NCBI GenBank assembly: GCA_033557835.1
Contig: JAWQRO010000380.1
Span: forward strand, 1-40,686
DNA length: 40,686 bases
Origin: Helochares maculicollis
Lineage: Eukaryota > Arthropoda > Insecta > Coleoptera > Hydrophilidae
Reading direction: 5' to 3'
Shown: positions 11,042 through 20,900 of the stretch, in pieces
Position numbering within the stretch: the first letter of the stretch is position 1
Layout of the letters: each line of letters starts with the position of its first letter
The notes under the pieces: model-generated
What the model saw: the letters and a program-made list of their open reading frames with translations, nothing else
Database searches by the model: none
What the model was told of the DNA's origin: nothing
Position numbers and translations under genes: made by a program

Positions 11042-11239
11042 GCTGAGTATTCAGGATATAGTCACAGTCACAGTCACATTCTTCTCCACAGTTCAAAGAT
11101 ATGCTCAAAAAATCGCAAACGTTTACAAGCTGGATGCATCGTTCCCATATCTACTGTCGGAGATGACTAAAGATCAACGGCGTACAATTTGCACATCACT
11201 TCTGAGCAGACAAAGAAATAAGCCATTTCTACAGAGAAT

Positions 11240-11800
11240 TGTAAGAAATGGGTCTTGTACAACTAACAATACGCACACCAAACAATGGTTTGCTACACAT
11301 AAACTAGCCAAACCCACTCGTTAACCATTCCCAATGTTATACAAAGTGTTATGGTGCGTTTGTGGAGCTACGGAGACATACATTATTGTGAAGTATTGAG
11401 AATGGGAGATATAGTTTCAACTAAATTGTATTGCCTATAATCCGATAGATTGGACCCTGTTCGTAAAACGACTAGGTTTGCTCAACAGAAACTAGAAAAT
11501 ATTGCTACATGATAATGCGCGGTCACATGCAGCAAGATTAAACGAAGAAATAAGAGGGCGGCTAACTTGGAGGGTTTTACCTCATCCCCAATATTCTCCA
11601 AACATAGACCCATCAAACTTTTATTAAATTACAATACACATAACCTGAAGAATAAATATTTAAAAAGTGTCAATGATGTCCAAACTCATCTAGAAGCATA
11701 TGTTTCTTCAGTAAATACTGACCTTTATGGACAGGGAATTGATACTCTACCAACAAGATGGCAAAAGGTTCTAGATAACAGTGGTAGTGTACATAGCTAA
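11240..11800 (+). pseudogene. mariner transposase catalytic domain, two of three Asp lost
   Basis: The first catalytic Asp of mariner lies in a TGDEKW motif. Here the sequence goes from QRIV straight to KWVLYN across 11241-11248, so the bases coding TGDE are missing and the frame shifts. The second Asp is present in HDNARSHAA (Asp codon 11511-11513). Exactly 35 codons later, where the family has Asp in PSD, the codon at 11616-11618 is AAC, giving PSN. The C-terminus (11567-11800) reads DVQTHLEAYVSSVNTDLYGQ then RWQKVLDN, the normal mariner tail. The enzyme would be inactive even without the stops. Confidence 0.88.
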
Positions 11801-13062
11801 CTATGATTACAATCAATTAAAAATTAAATTAAATTTTTTCGATGCCACTTAAATAATTGATTACTCATGGGTACCCCTATTTAGTTGGTCTCCGCAAACT
11901 GTCCATATTGATTTTCTTATGATTTTCTAAAATACTTGTATATTATTTATTATATTATTCATGACCCTTTATCAAAGATTTCGAGTTTATGGTAGTAAGG
12001 TTTATATTATTTATAATTGATTTGGTTTTAAGTAGATTTTTTTTATTGAGATGCACAAGTTAAGTTTGCGTCTGTTTATACTTACTTTTTTACCATTTGA
12101 TGATTTCTCACTTGATAATCTAATTTTATTTGATTGATTTTTCAGTTTTAATTGTAGGTCTTTTGGCTTTAAACATATTAAATTTTGTTGATTTTTCAAC
12201 ATCATTTCCTTTATTTGTCGTCTCTTGATCTTATTATTCTCCTATAAACGATGACATCAGATGATCTAGCACAGGCAATATTCTGTACAACTATATGTTT
12301 AGCATCATTTTCAAATATCCAAAAATGCTGTGCATGAATTATTGACTTGCTAATGTTTACATTAAAATACATCCCACAAGCATCCGCATCAAAGAGATTC
12401 ATACAGAAAGTGCCATACATTGATCTACCAACTACTTTCAGAGAGCTTCTCACAACTGTTCTCATCCCTAATGGCAAAACATACTAAGTAAAGTACTTCC
12501 ACTTACACTATAATGAAGATTTTGTGATTTCAAATCGTGAAAAGCAATATTCATTTGGCAAACTAATCAATATAACGGCAAATTTGATGGAACCTTCTCT
12601 TGAATTCATGGGGGATGAAAAGATGTTATAGCTTGTGACTATTTATCTTAATGTTGTCACTTGTATCGGAAATTAAATTATCATAAAAGGAGTATGCGTA
12701 TCTAGATACCAATTTTTTATGAGTGTCTCAAGAGAGGCATTTTAATTCCGTACTTACTTCTCCCAAGATAAAAGTTTTGAAAAACTTGCTAATATAAGCC
12801 TTTTAATTTTGAACAAAGAGCCGAAAAATTCTCGCATCTGTAACATTCTTAGTTTTTGTAGCATAAGTTTCACTACACCCCTTTAAGAACGGATTTTCAA
12901 AAATTCTAATTCGCTGCCTACACCATACAGCCAATGCGACCAGAGAATGTTGCCGTCTTCTGCTGAGCGATTTGTACTACGCTTTAATGAGTCAGTCAAT
13001 TAGTCAATCTGTCAATCAAGACACTATGGACATTATTACAGATTTTAAGGAACTACAGAATT
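11801..13062. other. AT-rich stretch, no gene recognised
   Basis: An 88-codon open frame at 12211-12477 (minus) begins MPLGMRTVVRSSL and matches no family I know; it has no introns, domain signature or conserved neighbours, so I leave it as a possible relic. A degenerate GTCAAT-like run lies at about 12990-13018. Nothing else stands out. Confidence 0.5.
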
Positions 13063-13290
13063 GGAGAATCTTGAACTTTTCACTTCTTTGCTACAACTAA
13101 TTCCTTTCAAATATTTATAGCTAAAGAGCAGCACTCAGAATTTAAGAATTTGTAAGCTGCAGTTACTCGAAACTTCATAGCTCTAATCTTCTTATATTGA
13201 GATACTTGAAGTAAATGTTTCAATAATTATCATGCGCGCAGTATTTTATATTTTATGATGGTACAACTCATAGTTAAGTTCTCGCATTCA
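13063..13290. repeat. Dispersed repeat, copy 2
   Basis: Same-orientation relative of 9263-9480, about 3.8 kb away. The alignment begins at GAGAATCTT and continues through AGAGCAGCACTCAG, GTAAGCTGCAG and AACTTCATAGCTCTAATCTT to GTATTTTATATTT. Neither flank aligns, so this is a repeat of limited length rather than a long segmental duplication. Confidence 0.75.
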
Positions 13291-14232
13291 CAACGCAAAT
13301 AGTTTTTATGTGGATTTATTCATTATGAGCGAAACATTAAATTTCGAGCTTGCCATATTAATGCGCTTTTAAAATCAATACAAGCAGTACTTAAGCTGCC
13401 AACTATTGATGGCGGTGGCCCTGTAATAGATGCATCTATTCATCGAGTTCGTATAATGCAGTAATGGAAGCCTTTTAAAAGAATTTGCGAACCGCTTTGC
13501 GTTGGAAAACTTGAAATGCGCACTCTTTGTAAAAGTAGTGACATTACGGTGTGTGGCTGTTGCAATGGCGCTTTGCAAATACCGAAAGTTGTTAGAGCTG
13601 AAAGCTACTGCGAGTGTTTTTGCACCTTTGTTGACGTATGCGAAATGAAGGTAAAATATGAAATTCAGTTTTGCCAGGTAAACAAAAACCTTTTGCGTAT
13701 TTAAAGCTGAATAGGCCTGGAATTTCCACGCAATATGTTATAGAATAGGCGGTGTAATAAACATTTTAACTGTTGTCAGCAAGCATTTCGTCCTCAAAGT
13801 GCCAGTCATTAACTTGATGGTGGCACGAGACGCTTTTAAATGAAATTTTATGTCGGCGAGCTATTCTAAAACTATATCAACTACCCCTGTTATATGGAAT
13901 ATATTCGGAGAGAGCACCACCAAGATTAGTGGGAATAATTGAATACTTACGGCGCCATCCATGTTTCTACTTATGCTGCTCTAGATTACATTGTTCGAAT
14001 TTCTCGCCTACCTGTTGCTTCTAATCCTGGTAGGAGCATTTTATTAGAAAATTGAATATTATATGAGAATCTGTAATGGGGATTTGATTTAAATATTCTT
14101 TGATGGTTGCTTTCAGAAAAGCAAATATTTATTAAGTTTGCTTAAATCAGCAACGCATAAAAGTCGAGCTAATGGGAGGAAAATCGTTATTTTGTTTCCA
14201 AAATTCAAACAAACGGTCTTAATAGTCTCAAT
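13291..14232. other. No gene recognised
   Basis: Short ORFs on both strands at 13375-13704 overlap each other and have no domain features. No repeat or mobile-element motif noticed. Confidence 0.5.
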
Positions 14233-14561
14233 GTTAGAAGCTTAGGTTAACGCTCTTAATAGCGAAATGTTTCTGGTTGTTAGAAACATAGGTTGACACT
14301 CTTACGAGCAAAATATTTCTGGAAGTTAGAAGTTAAGGGTGACGTTCTTAATAGCCGAATGTTTCTGAAAGTTAGAAGCTTCGGTTAACGTTCTGAATGC
14401 TAGAATCTTATGTTCACGCCCTTAAAAGCAAATTATTTTTGGTTGTTAACTTAGGTTGACTATCTTAAGCACGAAATATTTCCTGAAGTTAGAAACTCAA
14501 GTTCACGCTCTGAAAAGCGAAATCTTTCTGATTGTTAGAATCTTAGGATAACGCTTTTAGA
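14233..14561. repeat. 46-bp minisatellite, about seven copies
   Basis: Tandem units each begin near GTTAGAA and end near TTTCTG: the first three units (from 14233, 14279 and 14325) are 46 bp each. A 28-bp partial unit follows, then units of 46, about 43 and 46 bp, and a last incomplete one. Within a unit the order GTTAGAAGCTTAGGTTAACG, CTCTTAATAGCGAAATG, TTTCTG is kept with point changes. There are no unique spacers between units. A GC-rich palindrome lies about 20 bp downstream. Confidence 0.92.
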
Positions 14562-14581
14562 AGAGTACGAAGCTTAAATCG

Positions 14582-14600
14582 GCTGCGCCGAAGGCGCAGC
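14582..14600. repeat. Perfect GC-rich hairpin, 8-bp stem, 3-nt loop
   Basis: GCTGCGCC (14582-14589), loop GAA, GGCGCAGC (14593-14600). It is strikingly GC-rich in an AT-rich setting and follows the 46-bp tandem array directly. The next bases are TTACGCCTGTAG; no CTRR tetranucleotide as in classical Helitron 3' ends is present in the first dozen bases. Confidence 0.9.
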
Positions 14601-17600
14601 TTACGCCTGTAGACATGAAAGATAAGTTAACTTTCTGGATTAATCCGATTTTTATGTAGAGATTCGATGATAGTTTACGATTTAAATAATAAATGAAAAT
14701 CAGATTGAGTTGAGTAGCATTTTGTAACTAGTTTTGAAATAGTTTAAAAGTACGATCACTTTACCAGCATTTTCTTTAATTTAGATCTTGTCGGAAATGT
14801 TGAGTGAAGACACTATAATTTTTAGATATGACCTTAAATCAATTATAAATTATCGCCGTGTGAATATTTAAGCAAGCTTCGTCTGATAATATTTTTGAGA
14901 ATTGGCTCTTAATCAAATGTCTATGTTCTAACTACACTCAAGCATTAATAACGTCAAGTGTACGTTATCTCTGCTGTGTGACTGTGAAGTACTCCATACA
15001 GATTTAGCAATTTCATCGCATTTTGGGACTTACGGTTCTATGCAAATGACTTCGTTACATGATGAATAGCCAGTAGGTGTCCATTAGGATAACACACTGG
15101 CAGCAACTGCATACCCAATAGGATTCATCCTCATTAGATATTCAATTTCATGGAATAAATTTGAGACACATTATTTTATTTGATTAAATTTTTTCTTTAA
15201 CCTCTTGTGGGATAATTTTACAAATGTAACTAGTTTCATCTAGACTTAGCAAGTTGTAGCTCTACTTTTGTAGAAATTTTGTAATATCTGTGTAGCCTGT
15301 TTGCTTTTGGGTCCGAGTTGCCAAGGATAACAAGGTTAATTCTTATGTCCCTTGCATTTCCTCGGCCCACTGAAACTCCTAAAGGCCAATCTCTTGAGAT
15401 TTTTTGAAATGTTGCGTGATCAGTAAAAGAATTTCACATTGGCGGACTCGCATCTTGCTTACATAGAAAGTCCTCTACCATATTTCCTCTTGAGCGATTT
15501 AATATATGAATGTTTAAAATAACAGTGGAATATTAAATGTTCTTTCAGTATCTAAAAAACTCTTACAATTTTTACTATCATATCCTAGGTTAACAAACTA
15601 AGGTAGACTATATGTTTTTAATCTGGATTTTGAAATATTTTATCACAATTCACTTGTCTTCTAATTAAACTATCTCACATAAAATAAAACATACGCTATG
15701 CAAATACAGAAGTCTATTACTGTTATTAATATTTTGTGCAGAATTTGAGCAGGAAGATTATAAACTGGAGTAAAAATTGATTAAGGTAAATTTTTGATAA
15801 ATAGAATGATTTTCTTTTCTGCCACGAAAATTTATTTTGGGTCAATACCAAGTCTTTTGAAGATTAAATTATTGTCGACAGTAACAGTGGGAATATTAAT
15901 TTCAACAAATAAAGTATACAGTGCTTGCAGGAACTTTATTTCTATCCGTAAATTAAAAATTTAAGAAAATCTACAATGTATCAACATATACGTCCACATA
16001 CACATATTTGTAAAACAAAACGACAACTGTAATTACATTAAACAGTAATTTAAAATTAAAAACCGAAATACAATTTTATTTACCCAGATTAAACTTTTTT
16101 GTTACTCCTTCAACAAACTACCAATTTCTAAAAGTTCTGACGCTATACTGTCGTCAACTATTACCAAATAGATAAAAAAAACTATGTTAAAAGAATACGG
16201 AAAATTTAAGAATGTGACAGAAAAATATAATTTAAAGAGAATATAGGAATTGAAATTTTCATAAACAGATATAGGAATGAATCTAAAATGAAAAATATGG
16301 AATGCAGATTATAAAAGAGCATTAATTAACAATGTCATAAAACTGTTTCGATCTGGGGGGATTTGGTCTTTTATCACCTCACGAACTGATCACTTTACTT
16401 ATTTACCCTTCATTGAGAGACGACGTTTTACATGGAGATTTTGAAGAAAAAATATGAACTAAACAATAAATACCGAATCAAATTAAAACACTATATGTAT
16501 ATTCTTCTATAGAACAAAATATTTGCTGTAATTTTAGTTAAAATAGTTGTACTTGAATTGAAATTGTCTTGCCATCTGTTTTTTTTTATTAAGGTACAAA
16601 TATTTGCTCACCAGCCAAGTTTATTAAATATTACTATTTTTTCAAGGAAGTTATGCAATCAAATTAAACACGTAAATTAATTTGAACCACTGAAAATAAT
16701 ATTAAGTCTTAACATATTTAGAAACTTTTCATGCAAACTATTATACTATCTGTTGACTCGCCACGGGATTTGGATCCTATATGAATGTAGAAAGACCACA
16801 AATTTTATCTAATGTATAGACTGGCAATTTTCGGAAACTTTACAAGCTGCTGGATTCTTGACTCATGGGTAAAATTAGTTAATTTTTAAGTGGAAAAACC
16901 GGAACATTTTACATACTTAAAATTATCTATACCCGAATGTTTTAAGCCTATATATAATTACTTAATTTAGGCCTAGATTGTATTTATTCTATTTCCTGCT
17001 CTTTAAGTGCTTAATTTCATTCAATCACGCATCAATCATGGCCCAACAACCGAATCTGGGCCAATCAATGTTGCAGATGAGCTTTTTTCGATGTAAATGT
17101 AAAAACATACGTTTACAATATTTTATTGTTTGTTTCCACTCATGACACAGTAATTTCTTCAAATTTGATTTTCATTTCTCGTGTAAAAATTGTGTCTTTA
17201 TATATACTTAGAAAAATTAAACGAAAAAGTGTTAAGCAACTTTTGAAGGAACTCAAAGTCTATAAAGTAATTTAACGTTAAAAAATACACCTACTAATGC
17301 TTGATTTTTATTCGTACGAAAGTTTAAAAAAAAATCAATACTTAGGAAGCCAAAATAAATCAATTATCAGTTATTAAGACAACATTTCAAAATTATGAAC
17401 TTGTGTTAATAGTTACTGACGAGTTCTTACATTGCCCAGAATTTGATACGAATCTATGATTCTGCCACAGTAATGCAATTTCATCATTATAGTGCAATGC
17501 TTCTACATTCATTTTATGGAAGATATTTCCGATTTTAAATTTGATAGAAAGATATTAAAAATAACATTCCGTATATTATAACATGCCTTATAATCATAAG

Positions 17601-18640
17601 GTAGAAAACCGCTTTCTCTTTTATACCTGTGACTTGCCGGATGATAACAAGATTATAACATTAACATTAGTATTAAATTTGAAGAATAAATCTAGAATAA
17701 AATGTTGTCATTTGCAGTAGTTGCACATTCGGAAATACATATTTCTACACCAGCCCTTTGCACCACTAAATTAATTGTTCGTAAGCAGCGCAACTAGTCT
17801 CTCATTATTTTTTAAAAAAGATCTACCAATCGTCCCATTTATATAATCAACCACAGGTATATATAAAAATTGATTTTCAGTCCTTAGCTCTGTCTTAGAC
17901 ACATTCTGTAAAAACAACAAAAAACAATAATTTTAATGTAACGTTAATTTTTTTTATAGCATCAAAGGTATTTGAGCTATCTTATAAGCAATCTTTTGTG
18001 TCCTTATGAATTGGAATTTCGAAAAATAGGTTAAAATAAGTAATCGCTTTAGCATAATTATTTTCTCAAATATAGCAGTATCGATTTCTGGAGGTATGAG
18101 TCTCTACAATATTATGCATATTAAGGAAGTTTTGATAAACGGATAAATATATGATGTTGATTTTGACTAACTTTTAACTAGTCAACTGTTATGAAAAATA
18201 TTTTATACATAGGTGCTATGAATGATGTTTCATTTCGTTTTCGTCAACCTTTATACATGACTTACAGATATATTTTCCCTATATTTCGATTTTATTGTGA
18301 AAATTCAAATGAGGTAATCAGGTGTTGTTTAGGCTACACTTTTACCTGGTACACGAAACAGCTTCATATAGATAAAACAAAGAAAAATCCTCTATCTCGA
18401 TAGGGGAAAATTTGCATTGTTCTAGCTAAAACAGTTTCTCCTTCTTTTGTGGATATGTTAGCAGATAAAGTTTTCGATTAACCTTCTTGAATTCATTGGT
18501 GCTGAGGTATAATGTTTGGAATTTTTTTCTGAGTAAATAATGGCTGCCTAAACCGACATATATGTAAATATTATCCTGTTTGTAACTTAAAGTACATTAA
18601 CTTAATTTCCTTTACATTGCTTGAAATAGTATCATTAATA
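14601..18640. other. Long AT-rich stretch, no gene recognised
   Basis: About 4 kb with essentially no recognisable coding sequence. The best coding-like piece is an open minus frame at about 15236-15433 (about 65 codons, no Met start, stop on each side) containing DWPLGVSVGRGNARDIR; I recognise no family. The rest is low-complexity AT-rich sequence with short ORFs such as 18191-18403 that show no domain. Confidence 0.55.
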
Positions 18641-18654
18641 AACACAAGTAAACT

Positions 18655-18705
18655 CCATGGGTTGCCTTCCCAGCAGTAGACCCGGGTTCGATTGCTACTC
18701 GAGAA
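18655..18705 (+). repeat. tRNA-like B-box segment, possible SINE scrap
   Basis: GACCCGGGTTCGATTGC at about 18679-18695 resembles an RNA polymerase III B box (GGTTCGANTCC) in a GC-rich patch. No convincing A box is found at the expected distance upstream and no cloverleaf can be drawn, so this is at best a SINE or tRNA scrap just outside the RTE element. Confidence 0.35.
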
Positions 18706-18746
18706 GAAATTAACGGCCAGTACTAGTACCTCGTCAATATACATCC

Positions 18747-19028
18747 TTGCAGAAGAAGCTTCAACAGGAATCAACTATAAGTAAATATGATATAGACCAA
18801 GGAAACGAACGTAGTAAACGACTAGTGCAGTTTTCTGAATACAACAGCATGAGCGTAACGAACAGGTTTTTCAAGAATAAACCCCCAAGAAAGCGGATCT
18901 GGGGAAACCCAAATGGTATCATTAGAAACGAAATTGACTATATCCTAACTAATAGAAAAGATACGGTCAACAACAGTTACGTACTTATCAGATTTAATAC
19001 CAGTAGTGATCACAGAAATGTCAGCTAA
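18747..19028 (+). pseudogene. RTE endonuclease C-terminal fragment
   Basis: Reads QGNERSKRLVQFSEYNSMSV, then RFFKNKPPRKRIWGNPNG, NEIDYILTN, and ends in RFNTSSDHRNVS. The NERG-RL-DF, FFKK-P-RK-TW--PNG, NEIDFIL and FNTGSDHR blocks are diagnostic for RTE-type AP endonucleases; the SDH dyad at the end is kept. There is no real start here: the first codon is simply where the open frame begins. Confidence 0.9.
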
Positions 19029-19508
19029 AATCTATATAAACACGCAACTAGACAGAAGGAAATTCATAAACACACAAATAAAATCATTGGATATGCCAAA
19101 TCTGGCAACTGACATAGACATATTCCAAGCAAAGTTGCATATAATGTTGAATGGATCAATAAATAAGACTCAAAACTTCACAAAGATCATCCAAGAAACT
19201 GCAGTAGAGATTGGAGGTATGTCTAAACGACCTACAATCAAAAAGCTGTCAGATAACACTAACAATTTTATGAAGCAACGAAAAGAAAAAAGAACTCTGA
19301 CAAAATGAGCCGCATTGAATATATAGAGCTATGCAAGACTATAAGAAAGCAAATTAAAATAGATACTCAAAAGTACAATGAAAATCTTGTAGAGGATGCC
19401 TTTGATGACAGAAAGAGCTATAAGAAAACTAAGGAGAAGCAATTCATAGGGCAAAATCAAATAGTAGCAATGATCGACAGCAACAGCAAAACTCGTATTA
19501 CAAATTGA
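19006..19508 (+). pseudogene. RTE endonuclease-RT linker region
   Basis: Two overlapping open stretches continue the protein after a frameshift. The first (to 19308) is rich in Lys and Asn and reads LDRRKFINTQIK early on. The second (19305-19508) reads MSRIEYIELCKTIRKQIKID then KSYKKTKEKQFIGQNQIVAM, matching the basic linker of insect RTE proteins (family: IEY-ELCK-IR-K---D, KKMK----GK--I--L-D). It is the region that precedes the RT domain and has no known catalytic residue. Confidence 0.8.
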
Positions 19509-19639
19509 TGCTCGATGCGGGAATATGTCGCTAACTTTTCTGAAAACCTCTATAAATCACTACAAGAGGACCATCTCTGTATCGAAATCAACAATATTGA
19601 AGACCCAACTGAAGTCCTAAGGTGAAGTAGAAATGACTC

Positions 19640-20300
19640 TAAACAAATGAAAAATGGCAGAGCAGCTGGACATGACGAAATAACAGGTGAACTACTCAAA
19701 TTAACAGGCAATCAAACACTAACTTGTCAAGCAAATGTACACTGAATGCATCTGTGAAAGAAAGCTCCGAAAGCACTGGAACAAAGCTAGTATAATACTA
19801 ACTCATAAGAAAGGTAGCTTAGAAGATATCAGATATTACCAACCAATAAGCTTGCTACCAGTGCTTATAAAGTACTTACAAAAATCTTTTTAAACCGCTT
19901 AATATACACTCTTGGTTCTACGCAGCCAAAAAACATGCAGGATTCCGAAGTGGGTTGAGGACTATGGATCACATCCAAACTATAAGAGAAGCGATCAGCA
20001 AAACCGAAGAACATACTCTGCCATAGTCAATGGCTTTCATTGACTTCGAAAAAGCCTTTGACTCAATCGTTCCTGTGGCAATAATGGCAGCCCTGGCATT
20101 GCAAGGCATAAAGAAAGCATACAAAGAAATCCTCTCTAACATACATAAAAAAGCAAAAGTGGAAGCAAAGCTTTATATAGCAACGAGGGAGTCATCAGCC
20201 ACCAAATTTGTATGTTAAGGAGATTTAATCTCTCCTAAATTATTCACGGCCACATTGGAATACGTCTTGACTTAGTTAAACTGGGACAATAAGAGATCAA
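19640..20300 (+). pseudogene. RTE reverse transcriptase domain, catalytic box lost
   Basis: Visible RT blocks, in shifting frames: GRAAGHDEITGELLKL (about 19653-19700), WNKASIILTHKKGSLEDIR and PISLLP (about 19780-19860), AFIDFEKAFDSIVP (20033-20072) and GDLISPKLFTATLEYV (about 20219-20268). The family then has FADD, the two metal-binding aspartates. Here the matching place, near 20330-20340, reads WFAHGSQPL, so both aspartates are gone. With this loss and several stops the copy cannot encode an active polymerase. Confidence 0.88.
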
Positions 20301-20448
20301 TCAACTGGGAAAAACTTAAAAACCTTTGGTTCGCACATGGTTCGCAGCCATTGTAGCGAATAGTCCAGACAAAATACCAAATCTAATTGACAAATTATAT
20401 GCTGCCAGTCAGAAAGTAGGCCTATAAATAAACCATTCAACGACGAAA

Positions 20449-20766
20449 GTGATGTTCGACGAATTTACAACAATTGTAGACATCAACGTTAATGAAAAGA
20501 AATTAGAACAAGTTGACGAATATGCATACTTAGGCCAAGCTGGTCACATTTCAAGATCACTACTCCTAGAAATAAACAGAAGAAGCAAACTGGTTTGGAG
20601 AGCATTCAAGAGGAATCACACCATATTCAAATCCAAAATATCTCTTTATCTGAAAAGCAAAGCCTTCAGTCAATGCATCTTACTTATATTAACATATGGC
20701 TGTAAAACTTGGATTCTAAATGTAGTCATCACACAGAATCTTTTAATTATTCAAAGAGCAATGTAA
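20449..20766 (+). pseudogene. RTE C-terminal RT-associated region
   Basis: A 106-codon open frame reading KLEQVDEYAYLGQ, then EINRRSKLVWRAFKRNHTIF, KSKISLYLKSKAFSQCILLI, LTYGCKTW and LLIIQRAM. These match the RTE thumb region (YLGQ-I---G----EI-RRI-L-W-AF--L, VF-QCVLPVLTYG-ETW, RAMER-MLGI). It is the best preserved stretch of this copy. The frame breaks at a stop just after RAM, but RSMFGI follows immediately, so the stop is a point mutation. Confidence 0.92.
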
Positions 20767-20900
20767 AGAAGCATGTTCGGAATAACAAAGCGAAACAGGA
20801 AAACCATTACTGAATAAGAGAAAGACCTAAAGTGACCTGTAAAGATTAGTATCTACGATATCATTCACTGAACTCGAATTAATAGTGTAATATTAATAGT

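Larger units (their letters stand above)
10816..11800 (+). mobile_element. mariner transposon remnant (copy A)
   Basis: Cut-and-paste DNA transposon of the IS630-Tc1-mariner superfamily; the transposase binds terminal repeats and cleaves with a D,D34D triad. Segments in family order: the N-terminal helix-turn-helix region (about 10816-11040), the KWVLYN block (about 11247-11264), the RLWSYGDIHYCEVL block (about 11355-11400), HDNARSHAARL (about 11508-11540) and LPHPQYSPNIDPSNF (about 11577-11621), ending in RWQKVLDN before a stop. These are spread over several frames with stops. Terminal inverted repeats were not identified, so the ends given are those of the protein remnant. Confidence 0.9.
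18747..20900 (+). mobile_element. RTE-clade non-LTR retrotransposon, 5'-truncated and decayed
   Basis: Target-primed LINE of the RTE clade. In order: the end of the AP endonuclease (18747-19028), the endonuclease-RT linker (19006-19508), the RT fingers and palm (about 19640-20300) and the C-terminal RT-associated region (20449-20830). The N-terminal half of the endonuclease is missing, as expected for 5' truncation during insertion. Frames are broken at least at about 19020, 19310, 19510 and 20220. The 3' end is approximate: the last family-like block (RSMFGITKRNRKT, then KISIYDIIH) ends near 20870 and I see no tail repeat or target duplication. Confidence 0.92.

Noticed and set aside
12211..12477. 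88-codon minus ORF as a host or transposon gene
   Set aside because: No recognisable family or motif; kept only as a note inside the spacer entry.
14233..14561. Regular 46-bp repeats considered as a CRISPR array
   Set aside because: Units abut with no unique spacers, vary in length and sequence, and the context is eukaryotic.
18571..18774. Minus ORF containing NRTRVYCWEG
   Set aside because: It is the reverse of the B-box-like patch and the first bases of the plus-strand RTE remnant.
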